From Pomphorhynchus laevis (taxonomy: Eukaryota > Acanthocephala > Palaeacanthocephala > Echinorhynchida > Pomphorhynchidae), in assembly GCA_012934845.2 (NCBI GenBank), contig WNNJ02002092.1, forward strand, positions 32,454-96,453: a stretch of 64,000 bases of DNA. The letters are read 5' to 3'. A program made the translations under genes and the position numbers. The notes under the pieces are model-generated. The model saw only the letters and a list, made by a program, of their open reading frames with translations. It did not search any database and was not told where the DNA came from. Positions 30,016 to 44,100 of this stretch are shown piece by piece (position 1 is the stretch's first letter; each line of letters starts with the position of its first letter).

Positions 30016-30574
30016 ACATTAAATAGATTTATATTCACATTATTAGCAATGATGAATGTCAAATTTTGTTTAATATAATAAGAACTATGAAAAGAAAAAG
30101 TTAATTTTTAAATTTAAAAAATTTAAAAGCTGTAAAATAATTGTGTTGCTTGCAAAGCTTCAACGAAATATACTGCTAACTTGCATCTTTCGAATTAATA
30201 AAATGGAAAGGTGTTTTTCCTTCAAAAGATTTATTAAAATTCTGTAAAAAAGATTCATCATGACTCACAGACAATTATTTTCTATGAGATAAAGTTTTGC
30301 ATACCTATATATATCCATCTATTGATCCCTTCATTTTGATCAGAATCATACTGATCCTATAACTACACACTCTTGAATTCTTTATCAGCCCCAAAGACAA
30401 CATATTTAGCGATACTTTCAGTTTAGTACCTTCAAACATAGATTTAAACCATGTATTGTAAAAATCCATCTCTAAGATATCATCAGCAGATCTTGTTGAT
30501 CCCTTATCATCCTCAAAATCGATTATTGTTGTTGGTGATATTCTCACCTAAGGGGATATTATAATTTTTCAAAC
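30016..30574. other. Spacer, nothing recognised
   Basis: AT-rich. An 80-residue open frame on the minus strand (30547-30305, MRISPTTIIDFEDDKG...) matches no family known to me and has no supporting context. Confidence 0.4.
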
Positions 30575-30757
30575 ACGGCATGAAATATCAAAAACGGCAT
30601 GAAATATCAAAAATGGCATGAAATGTCAAAATCGGCAAGAAATATCAAAAACGGCATGAAATATCAAAAACGGCATGAAATGTCAAAAACGGCATGAAAT
30701 ATCAAAAACGGCATGAAATGTCAAAAACGGCATGAAATATCAAAAACGGCATGAAAC
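30575..30757. repeat. Tandem repeat, 19-bp unit, about 10 copies
   Basis: Unit acggcatgaaatatcaaaa, with alternation of aaatatc and aaatgtc in successive copies, suggesting an older 38-bp higher-order unit. Confidence 0.92.
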
Positions 30758-30844
30758 CATAAAGAACCAAAGTATTTTATATAAATAAAAGTAATTTATT
30801 TATATAAAAGTATTTTATTCATTTAAGTATTTTATTCATATAAA

Positions 30845-30940
30845 AAGCACTACATATGAAAAAAGGTTTTATTGCACTACATATGAACCTTGGCTTTATC
30901 GGATTTCTATGTAATTTTGGATTTCAAAATTACAAAAAAA
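30845..30940 (-). mobile_element. Family A PLE, short RT fragment
   Basis: The stretch 'cactacatatgaaccttggc ... ggatttctatgtaattttgg' is the reverse strand of the KLHKNPIKPRFICSA box seen at 27030-27090. Its first part is duplicated nearby. Confidence 0.7.
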
Positions 30941-31155
30941 TCTTCAGTATATGAATGAAAGTCTAAATAAGCAAGAAAGTATCCAGAACCTGAAACCGTC
31001 AATGTAATGACATTCTGTACCACCGTTTTCGAAATGCACTCAAATTATTCTTTTTTATTTAACAGAGTTGTAATCAGGGCATCATAGAATCTGTACTGTG
31101 ATCATCTGATGAGTTATTTCATTTATTTTATCAATTTTGCTAGAAATCAAACAAG

Positions 31156-31424
31156 ATGATTTCGCAGCAGAAACCAGCTACGATACCATTCCTACATTAC
31201 TTCCAACTTTATACAACCTTACTCACAGCATTCCAGATTTTAGTTTGGCATATTGGTATTGTCTCCTCCACTACTGCCTTTCAATTGTACACCTGGACTC
31301 ATCACAAGGCTATGTACCGCTGTAGTTTCCTTTTGAACACTTTTTGCATTTTCAGATTTGACCCAAGGTTCTTTCGATCGGAGGGTATATGCTTTACTAA
31401 CTAGGCTAACCATCCAGCACAGTT
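31156..31424 (-). mobile_element. tRNA-derived SINE (copy 2)
   Basis: Same body as 25975-26243 (gatttcgcagcagaaaccagct ... accgctgtagtttcc, read on plus). The head keeps tggttagcctagttag (box A-like), but box B has drifted, so this copy is older or less functional. Confidence 0.7.
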
Positions 31425-31669
31425 AGAAATTCTTCGGTATATAAAAATCAGACTTTTCTAATCTCTAAAGAGGAACCTTATTTAGGGGCCTGCATTCGAA
31501 TGCAATTTTTTCAGTCATTAATTAGAATTCTCGAATATGGGTTGTTAAGACAGGAGCAAAATTTGAGCTACAAATGAAAATTTCTGACTTCACCAAAATT
31601 ATCACTCAATTTTTGACCTGTCGCGAAGCGCTTAATGAAAATAGTGGAACATAACAGAAAAGTTCATAA

Positions 31670-31925
31670 AAGTTCCTCCTGATTTATTTATTATTTGTCA
31701 ATTCGTAAAAATTGATAACTTTATAAAAATATAAATTATATAATCTTATTTAATTATTTATTATTAATAATGTTATAAAGTTAATAATTATATAATGTTA
31801 AATAATTATTTAGTTACTAATATATGAAATTAAATAATTATATTTATTAATTATTTATTTATATTTATATATTTTTTAAATTTATATATAGTATAAAATA
31901 CGTAGACTCAGTTAGCTGATTTGAT
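31670..31925 (+). repeat. Family A PLE 3'-end fragment
   Basis: Starts gttcctcctgatttatttat, keeps the 'gtcaattcgtaaaaatt' stretch and ends at the perfect terminus acgtagactcagttagctga. It lacks the hairpin. Confidence 0.75.
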
Positions 31926-31929
31926 TCAT

Positions 31930-34690
31930 TTAGATGAGAGTATGATATAATATTATTAGATGGAAAAATGATATAATATTGTTTAATAAAAGTATGATAT
32001 AATATTATTAGATGGAAATTATGACGGATGTCCTTCGAAAATATCCATGTGTACGTTGGAATAGGATCATGCTACACATGAATGTCAATTCTTTGCCTTG
32101 TTGTTAGATACATTTCGTAAAATTCTTGTTTATTTTAGCTAAGAATGATTTTAATTGATTTAATAAGAAAGTCAAGTCAATCTTTAAGTTACAGTCTAGT
32201 GAATTCCTGAAGGAATTTACAACTGAATTGTTCTCTCAGAAAGTGCGGTGATACTTATTAATCTTGAACGAGGTATTCTTATTGTTACAAAGAAAAATTG
32301 TTAATTATTTGTAAAATTTGCCTTTTACCGTAGTGTTTATAATTATGAGTCAGTATAAATGTTCACAACTAACATGACATGTATGTGAATAGTCTGTAAT
32401 TGTTTCTACAGCAGCATGGAACTTTTTCATCGATTGACGTTGTTGGAACCTGATTCAAATTGTCTTAATGTTTCTGTCAAACCACTCGTCACATCACACA
32501 ATACAATATCATTAATTTCGATTGCGTTTTAAAAAAACATCACAGATCATCGTATTGTTTTAATTGCCCAAATGCAAGTTTAAGATCGTTTGACAAATTA
32601 CATTACACCTTATTTGTAATTTGCAGGAGGTCATATTAATAGTTCACCGCATAAGAATTTTCAAAATAAAAAATACTTCGTATCGTAAAGATATTCCAAA
32701 TTATTCATCGCATATAGTTCGTAGTTGCGATTCGTTTGTCGTTGTATGAACTTGTATTCATAGAGCAATCGGTAGATATTCTCTTTAAAGATTTAACTGC
32801 TCACGTTTTACGAATCCATAATTAATCCAACGCGAGTGAGAGAGAGTTTATCATATTTTTGGAAAATAGAGCTTATGAAGTAGTTCCAGGATTAACGTGG
32901 AATAATTTCAAAAGCGAAAATCGTAAAGATTTTTGATTTTAAAAAATCAAAATATGAAATATTGTGTAGCTTGTGTGAATAAATCAGGCTTTAAAATTGT
33001 TTTAACCTAATCTGAAAAAACAACGTTTTTGATTATATAGCGTGATATTATAGTCACTTATTTCACTCTTGATTATATTCAAAAAAGATTGTTGTTTTAT
33101 TATTTAAAATGTAGTATTACCGATACGCTATTTAGTTTGTATTTTTTAAAGTTATTTAAAATTAAACAATTTTAAAGTTCAACACTAAAAATATAAAGTG
33201 ATGCTGACTCTGGGAAATATATCCTTTTAATGTATTTTGTTAATTCTACTGTTCTAAAAAATATTTTAAATAATTTAAAATCACTATGGTATTAAAATAA
33301 ATATTAAAATTGATTTTATTCATAAAATCATAATTAGTTCTTGTTGTCAACAACGAGAACTTTTCGTTCTCGTTGTCAACGACTAGGCGCACCTAAGTGT
33401 CCAAAATTGCAGCGATATGATAATCTCAAGACCAACAATTTATGGAACATCTTTATTGTGTCTTATTGTTGTTTTTATGTCCTGATGAAGATAACCATTA
33501 GTTATCGTTAATGTAAATTTTGTCGATTAATTATTAAATATGGTTCTCAAATTTTTATTCGCAATGCATCCTTTTCTTTGGTAAATTATGGTTGAATGTA
33601 TTGGCTGGGCTTTATAGGTTTTATAAAATGTAATTATTTAATTATTTTACTAACTTCTAACCTGCTCGACCTCCTACCCACATTTTATTACATTTTACGT
33701 AAGAAATTCTATAAACTACTGTCAAAGTTTATTTTAATTTGAAAAGATTGAAATTTTCGTATCCTAAACTTTTTAATGCGTGATATTTTTATTTTAATTT
33801 CAGTGCAGGATAAATCGTTAAATAAATTTTATTTATAAAAAGAATGCAGGTGAATTTAAAAGCGTGTCTTGTACGAAAGGAAAATAGCGACGTTGTTAAT
33901 AGATGACTTTAGAACAATCAGTCCATGTCGCCGCAAGTGCTCACTGGCGCAGCAAGTACTTTGTTGTTCGTGACAACAAAGTTATTGAATTAGATTGCAA
34001 CGGTGATTTTGATTGAGCAGGCTTTGCATCTATCGTCCTATTTGCTGATATCGCTACATATCTTTAAATATCAATTTGTATTTGTAAAAGTGTATTAAAT
34101 ACTCATATTTAAATGACAGTAGATACAAAGTTTTATTACAAAGGTATCAGACAATCATCATCATCATCATCGGTTTGATCATATAATATGTCGCTACTTT
34201 AAAGTAAAAGCAATACACTGCTTGCATCGTCAATACGAAAGATAAATAAATTGTTCACATGGCCATGCTGCCGCAGTGTTCGACTCGTTTGGCCGGTCTG
34301 AGAAGATGATTTGTCTGTAATTGTAACTTAGGAGAGAGAGTGCAACGAACAATGCACATTGTATATTGGGAGAATACGCTCACTGCATTTTATTTATAAA
34401 TTGTCTCGTTTAAATTTATAACAAAACGGATTTTATTATTCAAAAAAGTCGGAAAACACGAATAGATCATGCAAGTCATTGCAATATATAATAGAGCATC
34501 ATTGTCATGATTTTGGCTTTATAAAATCGGTACCAATCGGCTTATTATCATCGTTTTGTATTAGGGTCAATTTGTGATAATTGTAGGAGCATAATTATAT
34601 ATTCTCAACGAATAACTGTGCAAATAGACAAATATAATCAGTAAAACGGTTCAGTAATTTGTCAGGCTCTTTCGTCTCCGTGATATAGAA
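31930..34690. other. Intergenic region between the convergent host genes
   Basis: No gene recognised. Two structures stand out: a hairpin at 33351-33375 (CAACGAGAAC, ttttc, GTTCTCGTTG) and a decayed hammerhead core at 33482-33510 (CTGATGA, helix GATAAC/GTTATC, then GTTA where GAAA is expected). Confidence 0.5.
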
Positions 34691-34699
34691 TTGTGCTTT

Positions 34700-35103
34700 C
34701 TACAGATTTTCAAAGAACATTGGAGTTTTGCTTTGCTGGCAGATCTTTTTGCTTATGCTGTGCAAAAACTGCCTGCAATGACGAATCAATGTTCTGGACA
34801 TCCGAAGACCATTATATATTGTCAGCATGTCATCGCCGTCATCGTAATCTATTGAGCATGTTTCCTTGCTTTCAAAAAAGTAAAACGCTGGAATATAGAC
34901 AACCATACGAGATTTGGTATTCTCGTCAAACATCGATTTACATCGACAAATCGCGTTGTAATAGACGAACAAACCATATGCGATTACAACCGCTAATACC
35001 ACATCAACCGTATAGTGGAAGTGTGCTGCCAAAATGCACAATATTGCAAATACGCTGATGGACCATATCATTAATTTAAGAAACCATAGTCTTCGTGGAG
35101 TAT
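34700..35103 (-). CDS. SAMD8: SMSr-like coding exon 5 (catalytic HYTVD, C-terminus)
   Basis: Two bases complete Tyr348, giving [14 protein letters not shown], then [18 protein letters not shown] and GLFVYYN, with catalytic His377 and Asp381, then a C-terminal tail of about 80 residues to ENL and stop. Acceptor atgtttag. Confidence 0.92.
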
Positions 35104-38100
35104 CTAAACATAAGCACAAAATCATAAATACAATATGCTGCTAGTAATGCTGCTAGCAATGCTTAACATCATCGTAATATGCTTTTAATCTAATTAAATA
35201 CTTTAAATTGTCATTAAAATTTGAAATATAAACACGACTAATAAAATTAGTTTTTTTTGAAATAATTACAAGGCCATATGCTCAAACAAAGAACAAAAAT
35301 CAGTCTAAAACACCAATAAAAATTGAGTAGTAATCGATGCCGTCAATATGTCTTGACAATAAAAATGCCAACAAAGAAAGTTCTATATTGTTTTGTTCTA
35401 TAAAATTAATTAATTAGTCACTCGAATCGCATGCAATACATGGGCTGGGCAACATATATTGCATTTATTTGCACTCCATTGTATTATATTAACCTATTTG
35501 ATATATGCACATTAATATCAAACTTTTACAATGTTGGAATTGAAAAAAGTTACATAAATATATAAATAGTTTAAAGTTTAAAAATTGTATATTATACTCA
35601 AACTTGTGTAATTAGAGAATTAGCAAGTTTTACATAATTTTAAAATAGCAAATAGTCTCAATATATTAACTCTATGCATAATTTACCATATGATTCACAA
35701 CCTCGATTAATTATTTTTTTAATTAATTATTAATTAAACATAAATTAATTATTTTAACCAGTTTATGTCAAAATTTTATCAACTCTCAATCAATAAAAAA
35801 TTGTTTTATCTCAGTAGAGTTACAACTTAATACATAAATCCAAGTAAGCATTCACATCTTCTAACTGATAGTCGAAAATTGATTGATTCCGATGTAAATT
35901 ATAAAACGCTAAAGTTAAAAAAAATAAAAAGCTCAATTAAAGCACACTACAGCAACATTCTACTACTTCAATAACAACAGCATTGGAAAGATAATTTTCA
36001 CAATAATTTTTTGACTGATTCCACTCTAATATTGTTTAAAAATGAATTGTATCAGTTGAAGCTGCTATAATTATACTGACTGCACTCATATACTACTACG
36101 GATTGCTTGAATACGACGAAAAATAAGCTTGAATACAACTTCAAGATTTCTTCATACGACTTCAAGACATTAATACGACTGGCATACTCCTTGCAAGTTT
36201 GGTAAAATAGCAACTACTAAGACATTATTGCTATAATTAACGTCTTTACTAATATGTTCACATCACGCAGTTAGAAATGAAAGAACGCCACAACGTATTA
36301 CTCGTTTTATATTGATGAACGAGTAATGAAATATATTAATAAACCATCACTCGTATAATATAGAACAACTCGTATACCATATTGATGTACGAGTTGTATT
36401 AAAATACATACAGGTGTTATCCGGTTGAGCGATAAAGAGAGCTCTAAAATATTCAGAAGTCATAGTAGGAGACGTGGTAATCTTAGTTCAGAGATGTGAT
36501 ACACAAACTAATCAGCAGAAATTACTATTTTATATTTAATTATTATATCAAATCAGCTAACTGATCCTACGTACTTTATACTATATATAAATTTAAAAAT
36601 TAAGATAAATAATTATAAATAATAAATAATAAAAAGATGTCATACAATTTATATTTATATATGGATAAAAAGAGCCGCTAGGTGCCAGTCGATTAAGTAT
36701 TAAGCTGGTGCCTATTGCCATTTAGCCATTTCGTGGAGAGGCCCAGGCAACGTAAGTTCAACATTCGTCGATCAACGACTTAATAATTAGCTGGCTTGCA
36801 TCAGCCGTAGGGATAGTATTTTCATAGACTATCTCAGATCCCTCCGATGACTCCAACCGCCGATTAGACAATGGATGAAAAGTGTGAAGAGAGTCACGGA
36901 GACCTGTTTCCTTGCAGTAGTGATGTTGGATCATCAAAGGATATTGGGAACGAGAGATAACCGAACAAACAAATTCACTCCGATGACTTCAACGGCAGAT
37001 TGAACAATAGATGAAAAGGCGGAAAAGAGTAAAGGAGAACTGTTTTCTTACAGTGGTTATGTTGGATCATCAATGATATCGGGAACGGGAGATAGCCGAA
37101 CCAGCAAACCAAGACAATGAAAATGACAAGCAACAAATTTACAAAATATAAATTAAGTAGGAAGAACAATGGTTAACTCACCACTGACCGAAGGAGTTTT
37201 CATTGCCAAGTCCTGTGCGACCAGGCAGTTGTACGGAGGCATCGAAAGAGGCATCAACATCCGAATTGAACTAACCTTCATGTAGGATCGTGAAATGTCA
37301 TCTCACTGGCGGGGAAGAACCAGAATTAGTTGAAGAGATGGTTCGCTTCGGTCTTGAAATAGTCGGAGTGACTTCTCTTCACTATTCTGGGCTGAAGCTA
37401 AACTTTTGGATCAAGGTTGGACCTTGAACTATTCAGGAGTTACTAACGGAAAGCGTCAGCAGACGGATGTAGGGATACTTACAAGTTCCCGGTTGTCGTT
37501 CGTGGTAGAGACGTTTAACCCAGTGAATGAAAGGCTGGCGTCTTTGAGACTTTAAGTCAAAGATGGAAAATGGATAACTGCTGTGTGTACGTATGCTCCC
37601 AACATTATCTCGGAATACGCAGCCTTCGTGGAAGATCCTCAGGTTCTGCTTGATAGTACTCCTGTGAGATATTCCCTCGTTCTATTGGATGACTTCAATG
37701 CTCATGTTGGTAGCGACAGTATCACTTGGAAGGGAGTGTTGAGGATAAACAGACTCTCCGATATGGATGCAAGTAGTGTTAAATTATTGCACTTTTGTTC
37801 TAGTAACAATTTGTGCATAACCAACACCATGTTTGAACATAAGGAGATCAATAGATTAACATGGAATCAGAATTCTCTCAGTCAAAGATCAATGATCGAT
37901 TTTGGAATCGTTTCATCTGATCTGCGACGTTATGTTCTGGACATTACTGTGAAGAGATAGAGGCTAAGCTGTCAGCTGATCACTATCTTGTAGTTAGTAA
38001 GCTTCGATGACATGATCAAATCTTGGACAAGCCTGATAAACCCAAACGTTGTGTGAGGACGTGCTGGGAGCGTCTAGCAGATGTTTCTGTCAAAGAACGT

Positions 38101-41100
38101 TTTTCTGGCTACATTCGAAAGGACTTCTCTCGGTTGCCATAGAGGTAAAGAGCATTGATCAGGCATGTGAGATGTTCAGATCCTCGCTTGCAAAATCAAC
38201 TGTTTTTAGTTGTGGCTCGAAGGCCATAGGTGCTTGTCGCGTAGGAAATACTCAAACTGATTGGTGGACACCAACAGTTAGAGATTTTATCCAATAGAAG
38301 AACTTGGCTTATGAGGCAACTTTGTCAGATAAATCAGTAAAAGCTGTAAACAAGTACAGATCGAAGATATTCTGAAGGACGATCAGGAACCTTCGTGTTG
38401 AAAAGCAGAAAACTCCTCAAACTGTCTATGACAAGAGAGGATCTATACTAACTGACATTGAAGAAATTGTTGGTTGTTGGAAAGAGCATTATAGGAGTCT
38501 CCTTAATCGGGTGGATATGCCTACTCTTTTAGTAGATCCTTTAGAACCGACGGAAGAGCTCATTTCCTTTAAAAAAGAGGCCATTGCTGTTGTTAAAAAC
38601 TTCGTAATGACAAGTCTTCCGGAATAAACGAGATTAGACTTGAAGCTTTAAAGGCTCTCGGCGTTGTTGGCATTAAATGACTAGAACGGATCTTCAACGT
38701 TGCATTGAAGTCGGGCAATGTTACTAGTGAGTGGGGTGAACTGGGGTGGTGGTTCCGACCTTTAAGAAAGGTGACCGAAGAGTGTGTTTCAATTATCGGG
38801 GCATCACTCATCTTAGACAAACTGATAAGCTATTTGCTAGAATTCTTGAGTTAAGGGTAGGCCCATAGTTGATGGACAGTTGCGATAGGAACAATGCGGC
38901 TTTCATCCAGGTCGTGGAACTTCGGATCAGCTATTTACTCTGTCAACTATCCTCGAACGGCATTGGAATTTCGCTCAACCGGTCTACATGTGCTTTGTAG
39001 ATTTAGAAAAGACGTTCGACCGAGTTCTGCGACAGAGGTTGTGTGGAGTACTAAGGGAGTATGGAGTACCACACTATGTTCGGGTAGCTGTGGCTTCTCT
39101 GTAAGAAAAAAGTATGAATTTTGTTCGTGTTCTAAGTAGGAAGTCAGAATCATTTCCAGTAGGCGTTGGGCTTCGTCATGGTTGTCCATTATCTCCAATT
39201 TTGTTATTTGTTTACATGGACAAAATTACGAGACAGGCTGCTCTGACGAATGTCGGTCTTAAGTTCGGTTCCATCAGGATATCATCTCTGTTTTTCGCAG
39301 ATGATATTGTCTTGTTGGCTATTTATCCTGAGGACTTACAATGCCCTCTAGATTGATTTAGGATGATATGCCAAGCAACAGGGATGTAGGTTAATACCTC
39401 CAAGACTGTATCTATGTATTCGTCTTGGATTCAGTCGTCAATGTCAATCTGGATTGGGGAAAGGATTATTCCTGATGTGGAGGATTTCAAATATCTTCAA
39501 GTATGGTTCTCGAAGGACGGCAGAAATATCAGGGACATTGAAAAGCGGATATGTGCAGCTAACGTAGCAATGCGTGATTTGTACAGGTCTGTCGTGGTGA
39601 AGCGGGAGTTAAGTCTTTGGGCGAAACTTTCGGTTTAACACGCAATCTTATTTCCTATCTTAACCTATGGTCATGAGCTTTGGGGTATGATCGAGAGGAT
39701 AAGGTCTCGGATACAGGCGACCGAAATGAGGTTCCTTCGCGGTGTGGCCGGTCTTAGTCTTAGAGATAAGGTTAGGAATTCGGTCATCCGAGATGGACTC
39801 GTAGTGAATTCGCTGCTTCTACACATCGAAAGTGAGTTGAGGTGGCTAGGACACGTTCTTTAGATGTTTAGAGATCGCCTTCCTTTGAGGGTTTTCCAGG
39901 TCGGAGTCTCTGGAAAGAGATTTTGAGTTAGACCTCGATACCGGTGAAGAAATCAAGTCTCGAAACTAGCCAAAGATCGCTTTGAGCTATCTGAAAGAGA
40001 ACTCTGGTCTGTCACCCAGGATCACGATGTCTGGATTAGTTCGGTTCGTGCACTGTCTCCACGACACGACACTCGGACCAGTGGTTGACAGGAAAAAGTT
40101 TTTGTACTTTTATGTTTTTTTTCTTGTTGATAAATGGTTGTTTTTGATGTTAAAATTGGTTATTGAAATTTGAAATAAAAGTCAATTTTTATGAATTGAT
40201 TAATAAATAACATAAATTGTATCAGAATAAGGATTAAAGATAATCAGGAAAAACTGATATGCTATCAGGTTTCGGCTCCTATTCCTCGACCCAACATAGC
40301 AGCGGTCCAAATACATGCTAATGACGTATTACCCTGATGTAATTTGATTATCTAGTGTACCTTATTCTAATACAAATTATATTATTATTTATCGAACCAT
40401 AAAGATTTTTTTGGCTTAATACTTTAGATTTATTTTTAATAATATTTTGTCGATTTATGTATTGTAAATTGAATATTTTAATAATATTTTGTTGATTTTT
40501 ACTTTCCATTTTTACTTTTTTGGAACTGAATAAAAGAAAGAAGGGCAATTTTTATTTGATATTTCGTCAACTTCTGTTAGCATCTTCAGAAATTAACCTT
40601 CTGTTAATAATTTTTTGAAGATGCTAACAAAGGTTAGCGAAATATCAAATAAAAATTGTCTTTCATTCTTTGATCCAGTTCCAATAATTCTTTATTAATA
40701 ATGTGAATTATTATCAACTATTTAAAAAAGAAATAAATTTTATCAAACTTGCATGAAACTATCAGAAAAAAAATAATAATGTCGTATCAATAATACACAA
40801 TTATACACAATTATAAAAATTTTATAAAATAATTGAAACAGCAATTACAACTTAATTAGATGTAAACGTCTTCAGCATAATGGTGTTTCTGTATTTTTTC
40901 ATTTATTTTTTAAGTAATGAAGTATTTCAAAAGAAAATTTAAAATATTGTGCCTTTGATGCTTTTATAATTATTATTTTATAATATTGGATAGTTCATAT
41001 TATTTTGCAAATATTTTATACTAACACAAAAAGTTTGAAAATTAATAATGTTTATAGATAGAATTCATAAAATTCAGATTATGCAAGTTATGACCATCCA

Positions 41101-44100
41101 AATAAATGACAAACACCATCGATCTAATTTGAAAATAATTAGAATGTTCATAACATGCAAGCTACATTAGCAAACCTATTCTATGCTAGTCCTCATCTGC
41201 ATCCAACAGTGGGAGGGATCTGGCATTGATGAGTCATTGTGACGGCAAACGGCAACTAGCAGTGTTTTTTGTCTTTCTTTCGCGTCGGACTTATATGATT
41301 ACACAAATTCACGCGAAATAGTATCATTTAGGATAAATTCATATTAGAAGTAAGCCGATATAAAGATACATGCGCTGGCAATTGTCAGTGATTTTGCTAA
41401 TGATCCTATTTGGTGAAGATGTAGTGCTGTTTCAGCACTCTATTATGATGTAACTAGAGTTTTTCTAGTACATCGTTCACATGATTCGTTGATTGCTGCC
41501 TGCTAGTCATCTTTTGCATCCAGCAGTGGGAAGGAATTGGCACTGAAGAGGCGTAGTGATGACGAAACGGCATCAAGCGTTGTTTTTCGTTGTTCTTCCG
41601 CGTTGGGCTTATATGATTACAAAAATTCACGTGGAATGTTGTCATTTGAGATAAATTCCCATTAAATAAGCCTTATTATTAATACACGCCTCTTGGAGAC
41701 AAATTTGTTAAACCTCCCGCTAAAATTGTAATTGTTCATATACTCGGCCACACCTTTCAACATATGCACAAGCGAATCAGTCCGCACACCTATTTGCAAG
41801 TGCGGTTGATGTTAGCTCAACAATTGTAATCTTGTGATGGCAAAGCACGAGATAAACGATCTTAAAACAGTTGGAGATCAATAAACACAGAGATAAAACG
41901 TCTATGCTCAGTATAAAGTTGCCCTGAGAATGTTGTGGTGCCATCATAATTTCGGTTCATAATTATTCTTATTTCCATTTTCTCTTGCTCACTATGTGCT
42001 TACCTACAGTTTTATCTCGCATATACAGGTATGCTGTAACAATCTGGCCAATATTACTATTTAAAAAATCATATAAACTGAGATAATATCTCTGATATGT
42101 TGTAGTACTAGTAGGCTAATTATTTCTTTTAAACATCAATTTTGGCAATAATAATCGGTTTTTAGAAATTAAAAATTGGGAAATCAGATTTCGGATCCAG
42201 AAGAATTTGATGTTTTTTATAGAGATAAATATTTAAGTTTATTTAGTCTGCAATGATTTTTATAATGTATCTAATATATTAATTACATTTATTAATATTA
42301 TACAATTATTAAAATGTTTTCAAATTATTAAAAAATGACTAGTGGAGTTGAAAGCCTGCAAGAATATGATAAACATATAATACATAGTTTTAGTCAACCA
42401 CAGCTAGTAATTTGTTTTCAATGAAGGACATCACACTCGAACAATTTAATCAATCTGGAACAATTAAAAAGACGTAAATCGAAAGACTTAATCGCAAGAT
42501 AAGATAATAGATTTTTGCCTGGTATAATTTTTATGTACTCAATCACTTTAAAGACATTATAAAAATTTTTAAAGACTTTTAAAATACTTATAATTTTTAT
42601 TGTTATAAAAAACATCAAATTCTTCCGGATCAGAAAATTGATTTTCCCATTTTTATTTTCTCAAAACCGATTATCGCCAAAATTGATATTTGTTATAAAA
42701 ATACAATTAGTCTACTAAAAACAAACCCTACATTTCAAAGATTTCAAAAATGTAAAGTAAATACATCTAATGATACCGATTAAATAAATGATATCGATTT
42801 TCTTTTTGTGTAAATTCTCGAATTTGAAATGCTTTTATCGTAAAAATTAAGTATAATAGAAACGTCATTTTTACTAAAAATAGTTTTTTTATTCTTCTAA
42901 TACTCTACTTTATCTAGGTACGGCATATTGATACGACATAGGACGCAATAATAGAATACTATTAATGTTACCTACAGATTGTAGTGATTAATTAATTTTA
43001 AATTTTTCTCAAATTAAAAATTAAATAAAATAAGAATTGCCTCTAGTTTAGAATTGGTATTTAATAAAGATGCTAATTTTTGTATAAAAGCAAAACTATT
43101 TCTAAATGTTTCACGAATAATTCAGAAAATGCAGCTTACAGAATGTAATGAAATGACTCAACAGCACAATTATGCACGTGTGGCCACTGAAGATATAATC
43201 GCCACACGTTTGTGATCCATTTATTTGAAGCCCTTGACTTGTTAGAGAAGCCATTAATCGATGAAAACGTCCATATGCACTTGTAATATTAACAGTCTAC
43301 TTTGAAAAGAAAATTACGGTTGCCATTTTTATCATTTGCATAGATAGTATTAGAAAAGTGCAGTTGTCAAAAATATAAAAAATAAAATCGTAACGGTTGA
43401 TGCATTTTTCTCATTATATTTTTATACACAAACCTATTTGGAAATTTCACAAGGGCTTTGTTAAATTAATGTCTTTGCCAGTAGTATACTTATATATATT
43501 GAATATTATCATCAAATCGGACTCGAGAGCCCATTGAGGCTGCTTTCAAATAAATAGTTAAACAAATCAAGAATCGAGTAATAGTAGCAATTTTTCTTTT
43601 ATAGCACAATACAAGGGCTAAGCTTTCGGCGTAAAAGCCTTCGTCATAGTTATGTGTTTAAGGTCTTAAAATTTTTTGTTCTCAAAAAATTTAAAGACTT
43701 TAAACACTCAACTCTGACGAAGGCTTTTACGCTGAAAGCTTAGCCCTTGTATTGTGCTATAAAAGAAAAATCGCTGCTATACTCGATTCTTGATTTGTTT
43801 AATGATACATATCATTAGTGCTTATATCATTATATCATTATCTACACATTATTAGTATATCATTATCACATCATTAATATGGCATCATTAATATATGATT
43901 ATATCACATTAATATATATTAATATATCACATTATTAATATATCATTATCTACACATCATTAGTGATTATACATGATTAAATTCTCGTTAAATTGATGAC
44001 AAGGATTTATTATTTGAATAGAAATTTACAATATATGTGATAAGTGAACTAGTAAAGTACAGACTATACTAGACGTTTCACTTTATTGCTTTATCAATCT

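Noticed and set aside
30305-30547. 80-residue minus-strand open frame as a host exon
   Set aside because: No recognisable domain, no splice signals of note and no neighbouring exons.
34693-35058. 121-residue open frame on the plus strand
   Set aside because: Antisense shadow of SMSr-like exon 5, which has clear catalytic motifs on the minus strand.
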